Below are positions 22,437 to 32,724 of a stretch of 64,000 nucleotides of DNA, piece by piece. The position numbers were made by a program, and so were the translations under genes. The notes below the pieces were generated by a model, which was not told the DNA's origin, searched no databases, and saw only the letters and a program-made list of their open reading frames with translations. Where the stretch lies: contig OZ024852.1 of NCBI GenBank assembly GCA_964017145.1, positions 1,551,945-1,615,944 of the forward strand. Direction: 5' to 3'. The stretch comes from Agrocybe praecox (taxonomy: Eukaryota > Basidiomycota > Agaricomycetes > Agaricales > Agrocybaceae). How positions within the stretch are numbered: the stretch's first letter is position 1; each line of letters starts with the position of its first letter.

Positions 22437-23472
22437 ATGGTCTCATCTCTCCCTGAAAAGAACGAGGAGTATGGTACAAAAGAATACTGGTGCGTTGATA
22501 GCCCATACTTTTCTCCACTCAAGGTTTTTATGATTCCTGACAAAAAATACAGGGATCAAAGATATCTTGAGTCAGTTCAACTGCCGCCTACTGTACAGCA
22601 CGACGTGTTGAAACATTAAAGGGAAGAAAACAACGACTCCTTCGACTGGTTTAAATCCTATGCCGATCTTGCGGACCTGATTCATGAACTTATTCCTAAC
22701 AAATCTTCCCGGATCCTCATGCTTGGGTGCGGTAACTCAAGATTATCAGAGGACGTAAGTTAATTCTTCAAATCTGCAATTATGGCTCCCAAGGGCTATT
22801 TACTAACACTTTCTCAGATGTGGGAAGATGGATACCACAACATTGTCAATATCGACGTTCGTATTTCAGCCAACCAGTGGCTCTCGTCAAGGGACCCTAA
22901 TCTATATATTTTATTTTATAGTATTCCGGAGTCCTCGTTGAACAAATGAAACAACGACACGGTGTATTACGGCCACAGATGGAATGTAAGTGACCCTATG
23001 GGTCTCTTTGGTACTGCCGATAGTTAATTCTATTGTTAGGGCATGAAATGGATATTCGAGACCTCAAGTTTGAGGATGGTACTTTCGACGTAGCAATTGA
23101 CAAAGGTACTATGGACGCTATGATGACCGCGAAAGGAGATGTTTGGGTAAGTTCTATGCTCTCCTACACAATTCCATCAATAATCAGGATATCCGGATCT
23201 AAGGATCCACCTCAGCAAGTAATTGACGACTGCAATAAAGAAGTAGACGAAACACTCAGGTGGGAATTGGCATATTCTCGTCGAGTTTCATGAATATTTA
23301 ACTATTTTCCAGAGTGTTAAATAAAAATGGCCTTTTCGTGTATCTGACCTTCGGCCAACCACATTTCCGCCGGCGGTACCTACAGAAAGAAGGCACGACG
23401 TTGACCATCAAACAGCTGGGCGAAGCTTTCCATTATTATTTGTACATCCTACGTAAAAATAGCAATATCTAA
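22437..23472 (+). CDS. EEF1AKMT4-like lysine methyltransferase (class I SAM-dependent)
   Basis: Eight exons (22437-22489, 22553-22570, 22622-22754, 22818-22856, 22922-22985, 23040-23146, 23204-23259, 23313-23472) give 209 residues. The order of motifs follows human EEF1AKMT4 (the ECE2-linked enzyme): EYW-DQRY near the start, FDWF, the SAM-binding motif ILMLGCGNSRLS, NIDYSGVLVEQM, FDVAIDKGTMDAM, and the end AFHYYLYILRK. The human enzyme methylates a lysine of elongation factor eEF1A; the substrate here is inferred. Exon 2 has only 18 bases. The stop lies 38 bases from the stop of the convergent NDUFAF7-like gene, so the 3' ends of the transcripts almost certainly overlap. Confidence 0.85.
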
Positions 23473-23510
23473 ATCGTTTGCCACTGGCAAATTTTAAATC
23501 TGGAGGGAAT

Positions 23511-25244
23511 TCAAAACAAGAATTTGACATTCTTGTAGAAATCCAACATGGGATTTTCACCGTTACGGAGACGGGTTTTGTCTAATTCTGCATAAGTTTC
23601 TAGGAACTGTGAATGCGAGAATACGCTTGACTTCCGTTCACCAATTGGCAGACCACTTGCAGATGTCATACCGTCCACAGGCCTTCGTCTATTACTTGGT
23701 TGATATGAAGAGAAAAACGTCGATCCCGTTTCAAACGATGATGCTGTCGACGTCAGTGGTGTCAGACGTGCTGATGCAAGTTCATCGACTGAAGGTCCTG
23801 ATAAAGACCGAGGTTGGGCGAGCATAAATTCGTACATATCTCGAAGGCGTTCAAAGTCCGTTGGGAAGAATATATCGAAGTATCCTTGTTTGACGAGAAG
23901 AGTCGTACAAGGCACTGTGATGTTCTGGAATCTCGTTTGAACCACGGGAGCATTGACACCCGGAATACAATCCGGCAAGGATGAGAAGTCGGATAGTAGA
24001 AGACGATGCCGAGGGAAGTGATTTCGCAATGTCCGCAGAAGATTCAAAAGGCGCGTAGGGATATACTCTTCTGAAGACAGGTTGGGTGCAAAGGGCAGTG
24101 ATCGATAAAACTTGCGAGCAGCTTCAGATTTCAGCAGTAATTTGTTAATGGGTGGTTGGTGGTCCAAAACCTTCCGAGTATTCAAGAAGGATATGACCAG
24201 AGGGTCGGTGACTTTCGTGTAAATCATGTCGAAGTCCCCATTGTCGTCAATAGTAACTAGACCTTGGTATGGCTCCAGATTATCCAGGTCATAACGCACA
24301 ACGTCATGGGCGAAGTTATCCTAAGTAACACCACATTTCAGCACCGTGATATAAACATAGATATAAAAAAAATACACTCACAATGACTTCCATCGAGATG
24401 AAGAAGCATGGAGATGGTTCTGTGGTATTCCAGTGGAAAATACTCTTATGGGTCACTTTGACGCAGGGGTGGACCTTTGATAGCTTCGCCTTTTGTAACT
24501 TCACCAAGCTACCGCTAATTTCAATGATATTGTACTGAGTGCGCTCGTAAACTTCAGGATATTCTTCTTGTAGAAGGTTTAAGATATCCATGGCAAGCGT
24601 CCCGTTTCCGGCACCAATCTCATAGATGACAAAATCTTCGTAGGGGAAGTATTTCAAAAGATATTCGGAGACGAGGCATCTTGCAATTGCACGACCATAC
24701 CATGGCTGTTAATGATAGGTGAACATTCAAATATCGCAGAATAATATTCAGATCGATTTACCTTGAAGAGTTCTGTTGGAGTGTGCCATAATTGCCTGCC
24801 AGGTCCGTCGTGTCTGTCTTTCCCATAATTCGCATATTTGGCACCAATCTCCTCCTGGAATTCTGCCGAATCGCGAAGACTTGAGAAATCAAATGTAGTT
24901 TCCTCTCCACTGAAGATGGTTGCTTGTTTAGGGAAATATCCGTAATGCGGATTATAGAGGGAATCTTCAATGAAATCGCGTACAAGCATCTTCACACCCG
25001 TCGGGGGTTTGCGCTCTTTCTCCAAGGTGTTCGCGTCGACGAGCCGCAGCTTGTCCACATTGGTGCCAACACTCCCATCGAACGGATTGGCATTGTAGTT
25101 CCACTTGTCTTTGGGCTCCTCGAGGCTTTTCTTGCTAGATGCTTTAGACCATATGGCGGAACCGGAAAACGACCGCCGCGTTAATTGACAACGAAGCTGT
25201 GTGTTCAGTAAGTGTCGGGTAGCAGATGCGCCCAGAAATGTCAT
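23511..25244 (-). CDS. NDUFAF7: Mitochondrial NDUFAF7/MidA-type methyltransferase
   Basis: Three exons (25244-24762, 24705-24382, 24320-23511) give 538 residues. The N-terminus (MTFLGASATRHLLNTQLRCQ.. RRSFSG) looks like a mitochondrial presequence. DUF185 family motifs include VRDFIEDSLYNPHYGYF, WHTPTELF, the SAM site IYEIGAGNGTLAMD, and LLLSDFSSLPD further on. The human homologue symmetrically dimethylates an arginine of the complex I subunit NDUFS2 during assembly. The C-terminal Ser-rich stretch (about residues 450-500) is less conserved. It is divergent from MMS19 with 249 bases between starts and convergent with the EEF1AKMT4-like gene. Confidence 0.9.
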
Positions 25245-25493
25245 GGGCCAGGCAAAGCCTTTGTGTCGTTGACACCCTCAGCTTCGGGAGGTGCAGAAGG
25301 TTACGGCCCAGGGACTCGCCCTCCAATTTCTTGCGATTTCATTGGCTCGTGGAGACGACACGCGCCACGTGATGCCGTCCCGTACCGATTGCCAGATTGG
25401 GATTGAGATTGTACGCGTTTATAATCTTATCCTCCACCGTCATTGACTAAGCCACCTACACTAGATATCTATCGTTTCTACAAGTGCATCTGT
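25245..25493. promoter_or_regulatory. Shared divergent promoter, NDUFAF7-like and MMS19
   Basis: 249 bases separate the two start codons. The region is richer in G+C than its flanks and has no obvious TATA box, as expected for a bidirectional housekeeping promoter. Confidence 0.5.
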
Positions 25494-28400
25494 ATGGAAA
25501 CGACAGAAAAGCTAGTCCAAACATGGATGGCCTCAGGCCGAGAAGAGGAAATAAAGGAAATAGTCTCAGGCATGACTCAAACTCGTTAATTGGCTTCATC
25601 CACTGGAAATTAAGCATATGCGATGCTAGATATTGGAAACGATCGGACTTCCCTGGTTAATGTCGTGAAAGCCCTGGGAGAATATCTGACATCGGAAGAT
25701 AGTGAAGTATTGCAGAAGGGTATGGATGAGTTATACCACTCCACTGAAACCGTTTAGACCTTTTGTCCTTCACAGGCGTTGAGTTGTTGTCTCTAGTTGT
25801 CGAGAAGTCACCGCGGGAAAAGTTGAACAGACAGTCTGGTACGTACATCTTGATGTTATTATATGGCTTTCTTCTCAATATTTACATAAGTCAGAGTCCT
25901 TACCTCTTTCTTTTGCGGAAAACTCGACGACATGGTGACTATCAAACCAGCTTTGGCCGGGATTTCAACTCTAGTATCTATCCCTTCAATATCCTCCGCG
26001 GAAGTTACAACAATTATTGAAGGGTTAGTCAAGAAGAACTACAATTTCTATGCGCTGACAGCATACATTCTCCAGAATCTTCCGTCATGTAAAAATGAAA
26101 GCGATCGTTCAAGATGTTAGATTCAAAGTGTTTTCTATCATCGACAATTTGATGGCCTATCATCGAGATGGTACTATCTTCCTCTCATTCAAAACATATA
26201 AATTAACCGATCTCGATCATTAGTCTTGAAATCATATGGGAGACGGTTTTTGGACGGTTACATTCCCCTCGCTGAAGGAGAAAAGGACCCACGGAATCTG
26301 ATGGTTGCGTTCGCAATAGCTAGGGTGATTATCATCGAGTTTGATATTTCTGAGCATGTGGAGGTATGTACCTTCACTATGTCTTAAATTCTAGAAAATT
26401 AATTTAGTACAGTCGATGTTTAATATTCTCTTCTGCTATTTCCCAATCACCTTCCGCCCACCTCCTAATGATCGATACGGAATCAGTACCCTAGACTTAA
26501 GGCTTGCGTTAAGGTGTGTAAGAGACCAGTCGCGATTTCTTACGCTGAAATTTTAATTAGGAATTGTCTCAACGCAACTCCTGCTTTTGGTCCTCTGGCA
26601 ATTCCTGTATTCCTAGAGAAGATCTCTGCGGGTTCCCGTGCAACAAAGGTAACATTGCAATCGCGCGTCACTTTATCATCATCAGTTTAGTAACATATGT
26701 TATAGAAAGACACATTACAAACATTGGTTTCGTGCCTCCCCGTTTATGGGCCTGCTCTCGCACGTGTATCCGCCAGGAAACTTTGGAACGCACTAAAGCT
26801 AGAGGTGCATTTGTTGTTTCTACAGTTACTTAGGATCTTCTTGAATTTAACCTCTTTATAGATATTCCAACCCGTTGATCCCGAGACGGAGGAAGAAGCT
26901 CTCAATGCAACACAAGCGCTAGTAAAAACCATATACACGGACGAAGAAGAGGCCATGGAATCAGACGAGGACATACATGGCCTGGCCCGTGACGCATGCG
27001 AAGAATGTATACAAATACTGAAGGAACCGGAGAAGAGTCAAGCAAAACCAGCAACTAAAATTCTTTGCACCTTCATGTCGACCACCCGTACGTTAAACTT
27101 GCTATTGACGGTTGTATTCTCATCTTCGGTGTGCAGCTTCCGTTGCGAAATACACTATTTCGCAGGCTATACCACATCTGATCCAACTATTCCGCAATCC
27201 AGACGAAGCATCTGCTCGTACACCGACATTATTCTTACTTACCGAAATAATCATGGCTGCTAGGGATTCAGCCGCCAAATTCACTTCGGAAGTCAACACA
27301 GCTCTGTCCCTTTACAAGGATGATCTTCTCGCTGTTTTGACCGTTGGGTTAAAGTCTCAAGCTTCTAGAAATGTTGCTTTGTCTGGTCTCAATGCCCTTT
27401 CTTTAGCTAAAGGTTTGCTTCTAGACGAAGAATACGGGTACATTGTGCACAATGCAAGCGAACTACTAGGAGGCAATTCTGATGAAATTGACGAATCAAG
27501 GTAAGATATTAAGTGACCCGTTTTTTGCGACTTGATATCTAATGTACACACAGTGATTTTATTATTGAGCTATTGAAGACGATTAGCGACATTTCACCTC
27601 GCCACGTTGTGGAACAAACTTTGCCCATCTTATTCAGTTCTTTGCCTGACATGGCCCCCTTACGGACGGATGCTGCTGGACGTGAAGACTGCTGGCGTAT
27701 CTTATCTACACTCGCTAAATTGTGCACGCAAGCGGAACTTTTTGAAAGCTTGGTCATTCGTTTAACAACTAAACTGGATTTGTTGTGCTTTCCGTCGCCA
27801 GACCAGATGATTGCTATCTATAGCGATCCGGAACCTACCGCGGCGTATGCTCATATGATATTGAAGGCTCTGAATCAAGCTCTGGCATCGAAAGTAACGA
27901 TGAAGCATCTAGATATTGCCAAATACATCGATCGACTGGTTCCCAGTCTTTTCAATATCTTCATATCATCTGCTCTTCTTTCAGAAGGTAAAATCAAGAT
28001 CGCCACTGAACCTCGGTTAATAGAAGTCGCCGGACAGATAATTAACATGGTGGTGCAATCTATATCTCTCCAGTAAGTAACTTAGTTTCGACACCTTTAA
28101 TGACGATTTACTGACAAATAACAGGAAACAACAAACTTATACTGGAGCGTTGTCGAAGGCTTTGCTGGAAGGGGACGTTACAGGCATCGCATATGGTTTC
28201 CAGAAGGCTGCAACTGAGCAACCACTTTCTATATTCAATGTATTTGAGTTTTTATTGTCGAACAATAACCTGGCATTTACACATCCACCAGGGATCAAGC
28301 ACGCCAGAGCAAAGGAATACGCTTTATTTGTTAGCTTCCGCTGTAACTGCACTTCGCAAAGAAGTACGTTCGATGTCCTGCCACGAAATACGACTCTAAT

Positions 28401-29740
28401 GCCTTTCCTCTTGCAGGCGCGGATTTCCCTTGCGAGTGTAGATGAATTCTTGGATATGGCAATGAAATGGGTCCTCGAGGTAGCCGAAAATGATTTACAG
28501 AAGCTATCAGCATTACACATAGTTTCATCTATTGTTAACAGACAGGCAGACGGTAAGGTCTTTCTTCCTTTTAAAAAAAATAAAATCTTGACCAAATCGC
28601 GTCCATCATAGAATTATCCTCTTTCTTAAACGGTAAACTTGAGGCATACTATAGTGCGGAAATTGCCAACCAGAGCTCTCCATCAGAGAGGCGACGGTGG
28701 GCAATAAAATCATGGACCTGGGTGAGCTTGAAGTTGAAGACGAATGTCCCCATCTCATCGCACTGCACATCATAGCTAGCAAAAGCTTTACTCGTAAGGA
28801 AACATGCCTTGGCCATGACTTTCACAGAATGCCTCTACGAAAGTTTGAGTGATGAAACCATTGGATGGGATGCTGCAAAAGCCATCGGAGAAATTCCATC
28901 GCCCGACAAAGTCTTAACAAAAGCCAATCACGCTAACATCAAGGTGCTCTACGTGCAAAAATACGTCGGGGCCGTCTTACCAAGGCTGATAGGGTTTTCT
29001 AGAGACGGTGATAGTGAGTCGATGCATACGTTCTACACACGGTATCTGATTTAAGGTCCATAGATCCAGCACGGCAAACCGCTTCACTTGTTGCGTTAAC
29101 ATCGTTGATTAGATCCATTCCCAAAGCTGCATACGCGCATGAAATGCCATCGGTTTGACCTCCTAGTTTTGTCTATCCACAGAGATCTGACAGATGGACC
29201 ACTAGCTGATACCTCTCCTATTGCGCGGGCTAGATCTTCCTGATTATGAGATCAGAAGTAACATCATCGATACTTTCCTCGTCGCAGCTGAAGGTGAATC
29301 ACTGGAAAAGAGCCTCGTCTCGGAGCATAGCACAACGCTCGTAAACATCATGCTGAAAAATAGCAATGTGAAAGAGATGCCATCATCGGTACGATCCCTT
29401 TATGGATTATTCTTTGGGTTGAATGCTAAAGAAGTGACTTCAAAAAACAGAGGGTCAGGACATCAGCACTGCGATACCTGGCTGTTTTGCCAAGTATCAT
29501 AAAATACGATGTCTTGCACCCATACAAGGCTTCTGTATTGCGGGATTTAGCTGCTGTGTTAGACGACCCAAAAAGATCGGTTCGCAAGGAAGCTGTAAAT
29601 GCCAGGTCCGTCGAGTTCTTTTCTTCACTCGTTGAGAACGTAAACTGAACCTATACTTTTTAGAACAAAATGGTATGTCGATCTGAAATAGTGGATGATG
29701 TCTAATACTAATATAATTCAGGTTCAAATACAAAGGATAG
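25494..29740 (+). CDS. MMS19: MMS19, cytosolic iron-sulfur targeting and DNA repair protein
   Basis: MMS19 is a HEAT-repeat scaffold that hands iron-sulfur clusters to apoproteins such as DNA polymerases and XPD helicase. Twenty-two exons give 1,044 residues: 25494-25584, 25630-25719, 25776-25838, 25891-26023, 26076-26170, 26224-26363, 26413-26513, 26561-26648, 26706-26804, 26862-27087, 27137-27500, 27554-28072, 28125-28239, 28292-28363, 28417-28552, 28612-28721, 28776-29013, 29064-29152, 29206-29388, 29451-29605, 29664-29672 and 29722-29740. The N-terminal domain shows YFPITFRPPPNDRYG and KDTLQTLVSCLPVYG. The C-terminal HEAT repeats end LDDPKRSVRKEAVNARTKWF. Exons 13/14 and 19/20 were placed by frame and are less certain. 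The 9-base exon 21 could instead be read through, ending nine residues later at a TAG. Confidence 0.9.
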
Positions 29741-29882
29741 GTTCAGCAACGGGGTATCGAATGATCTCCTTCTAGTATGTCAACTTTGCATAAATGTAAA
29801 TATGTAGAGGATCGTACAATACAGCAACTAATGGCGAGTGATAAAAACGATTGAAAAAGTGTACCATAAGTAAATAATTCGG

Positions 29883-31301
29883 TCATCGGGCCATGATAGC
29901 CTGTGTCTTGAGTGCAGCTTCAGCCAGTGCGAGTTCAAAAGCACGAAGGTGTTCTTCTACGATTTTACGGCCATCCACTCTCTTCACAGAGCGACTGGAA
30001 GAAGTGGGTGTTCCAGGCTGGTCATCACCATCAACGTAACCCGATTCCCACTTTTCAATTTTCTGCCGACTACGTTCTGCACTGTCCCAATCTGTCCGCC
30101 ATCCACCGAGTTTGTTTTTCAAAGCACGTATTTTCCGTCCAGCTTCTGATGTCGCCGCACCGTTTACTTGTGCTTGTTCTGAGATTATTGTCAAAGAGGA
30201 AACCAATGACGTGGTCGCAGACCGGAGCTGCTTAAGTTGGGTCACAGTAGTTGCTGGTGTAGGTGGTCCAACGACTAAAGGAGCGGACGTAAATGTATCC
30301 CTCATTGGAGAGGTTGCAGGTTCTGTCGAATCATCTTCGTCCCCAAGGTGATGTTTGTCCGGGTCAAGTTCCCAATCTGAGGCTTGTAGTTGGTGTGCAC
30401 CAGGGGATCGGGGTTCTTCAATGAGTTCTAAATGTCTGCTATTCGTTCTTGATAGTTCTGTCCTGAAAGGAGTATCTGACAGATCGTCTACCGGTGGCAA
30501 TTCTTCCAGATGGCTTAAGATATCCTCTCCTCCAACTTCTCCTGCAATTTTCCTAAATTGCCTTTCATAGTCCTGTAGTTCCCGAATATGACTTTCTCTA
30601 TCTCTAATTGTCACATCTATGCGTCGAATGACATCTGACGCAAGCCTTTCTAATGTCGGTTGGTGTGATGCTGAAGGCTTGGGGTCAATGTCTAACTGCT
30701 GCAAGTGACCAACGAATTCCTCTGTTGACTTTAAGTCTTGAGCCAAAACATCCATTGGGTCTTGAACAGATTTGGGACTTGATGGAGGTTTCCTCGAGGT
30801 TGTAGGGGTGTTGAAAACAGGATCGAAGCCATGGTCGTTCAGTGGCTCGGGTTCATTCGTCCCTTCTAGTGGCAGGTCGTGATATGGGACGTCATTTCCA
30901 GAGGTCGCGAGCTGAGATGCGAATGAAGAAACGTCAACATCCGTAACGTGAATATCTACATCATTGAGGCCTGCGTGCGGATCCGTAGTATCGTCGATCC
31001 CTTCCGCACCTTCATCGAATTCAATGCCGAATTCTTCTGCTAATAATTTGGAGCCAGCGCTCGGTTCCGGCATCAAAGCCACAGCAAGTTCGTGAGCTAG
31101 TGAATGGTGACGTCCGTTGGCTCCATCGTCTTCCACACCCATGTCCAAGGCCAAACTGGATGGTCCGCGAAGCGAGGCGGTGGAACGGCGATTATTAATG
31201 CCTTGTCGTGAGGCTGATTTCCTGGAAGAAGAACCTGAGGGCGGCGCTAGGAGATGTGCATTTGAAGCAAAGACTTCCCCTTCATGGTTGTATCGAGGCA
31301 T
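29883..31301 (-). CDS. Conserved-looking coiled-coil protein, function unknown
   Basis: A single uninterrupted frame of 472 residues starts MPRYNHEGEVFASNAHLLAP. I do not recognise the family. The first third is Ser/Arg-rich and then acidic. Residues about 195-265 and 355-470 look helical and may form coiled coils: LERLASDVIRRIDVTIRDRE, IRELQDYERQFRKI, and near the end IRALKNKLGGWRTDWDSAER. Basic and acidic residues alternate in these stretches, which suggests a structural or cytoskeletal/septal protein, but that is a guess. The absence of introns is unusual among its neighbours. It converges on MMS19 with 142 bases between stops. Confidence 0.75.
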   Translation of the reverse strand: MPRYNHEGEVFASNAHLLAPPSGSSSRKSASRQGINNRRSTASLRGPSSLALDMGVEDDGANGRHHSLAHELAVALMPEPSAGSKLLAEEFGIEFDEGAEGIDDTTDPHAGLNDVDIHVTDVDVSSFASQLATSGNDVPYHDLPLEGTNEPEPLNDHGFDPVFNTPTTSRKPPSSPKSVQDPMDVLAQDLKSTEEFVGHLQQLDIDPKPSASHQPTLERLASDVIRRIDVTIRDRESHIRELQDYERQFRKIAGEVGGEDILSHLEELPPVDDLSDTPFRTELSRTNSRHLELIEEPRSPGAHQLQASDWELDPDKHHLGDEDDSTEPATSPMRDTFTSAPLVVGPPTPATTVTQLKQLRSATTSLVSSLTIISEQAQVNGAATSEAGRKIRALKNKLGGWRTDWDSAERSRQKIEKWESGYVDGDDQPGTPTSSSRSVKRVDGRKIVEEHLRAFELALAEAALKTQAIMAR

Positions 31302-32724
31302 AAAAGGGATGCTATAGATTGTGTACGTGTAGAGATAGAGATAGAGAGTAAAGGGACAGAGGGCTTCTAGCGTGTTGTGGTATCCTAGGCTGTTACCCGA
31401 CCGACGCGTTTATTGGTCTCACGGAGTCTGTACTCACTCATTATGTAATGCTTCAGGCTCGACCTTGACTCGATCCTCAACCAATGAAAAGAACACAACT
31501 TCAAGTGGTTTTTCAAATATTGCTTTAACCAAGCTTTAACTCAATCTCGGGACACAAAGTAGAAAAAAAACTACGTTCGGGAGTAGTCAATGGCAGGAAA
31601 TCATCAAGGTTCAATTCACAGTTCCACAAAGTATTTTCTAATTAATTTATTTATCCCTCCAAGCGGTGAAACGAATCCGAAGTAGATAGTAATAAACCAT
31701 CAGAAAAGAGATCACTGCGTTTCAGTACTTAGACTGGCGAGCGCGTCGAAAATCAGTGCCCGGTTGGAGTCGGAACTGGTCCCTTTGTGCATATTTCGTT
31801 CACCGTTGACTACCCTTCTTTCCAAGGTCATGAATATATTGTTTTTGCTCTCAATATAAGCATTAGTATATGTCATATAGTTCTTCGAGGATATACGCTT
31901 CGTAGCAACTTCAACGTAGGATTGTTTGTAGTCGAAATAGCCTGGACACGAAGTGGAACAGGTCTTACGGGGTGTTGCGAAAACCCATATATGGTAATGG
32001 ATGCCGCATATGCCGACTACAGCACCCGGCGCACATGATAGTTCCTGATGGCTCTCGGCCTCGGCCCTCCTCACTCTATTTCCTCCCTTGTTCATATACT
32101 TCGCAAACATACAAGGATTTGTCCTCCTCACTATTATCACTTCTTCGGTTCTTCTCTTAAATCATTTCATTACTTTAACTTAGTAAAACAATCAAGTCTT
32201 TACGTTTCCCTCTCTCTTCCAACTTTTGTATCCTGCGGCGCGATCATTCCAGTGCAGGGTGTAGTCTGCATCCCCCCTTGGGAGTGGTAGCTGAATTATT
32301 GAGGAATAAAGTTCCCGGCAATTTTGAGCTTATATCAAAGGACAATGGATAATTCCCTGTACGAGCCTATTTTTCAGTATTCAATACACTGCCAAGTTGG
32401 ACCTGTATATACATCTTGGAATTTATTGACAAAATGTACATTTTTCTTTTCTTATCCCTGCGACACACTAGATGTTTCTGTGTCCAGGCGTCGCCCGTAG
32501 GGCAATTTAAAGGGAATTCGAATAAAGTAGTATGAGCGACCAATAGCTTTGCTTCCTAACACCTGTCGGACTTTGAATCATTGACCATGGGGGAGCGCTA
32601 AACTTTGCAATAACTTCAGTTTAAACGGTCACCTTAAGCGTTGATTCCTGCCTCACTCGAAGGTGCATAGTATTTCCCATACTCATTCTAAAGACTTATT
32701 TATTTTCTGGTTCGTTCTAAAGTC
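31302..32724. other. Divergent intergenic region between the coiled-coil gene and PRP40
   Basis: The region covers 1.4 kb. Several frames overlap at 31712-32290, but none shows a domain, and they conflict in strand. An 80-base purine-rich run downstream of 31320 contains AGAGATAGAGATAGAGAG. No tRNA cloverleaf was recognised. The two promoters lie at its ends. Confidence 0.5.

Noticed and set aside
31712..32140. 142-residue minus-strand frame before PRP40
   Set aside because: The end looks vaguely protein-like, but there is no domain, no splice partner and several overlapping frames. Not enough to call a gene.
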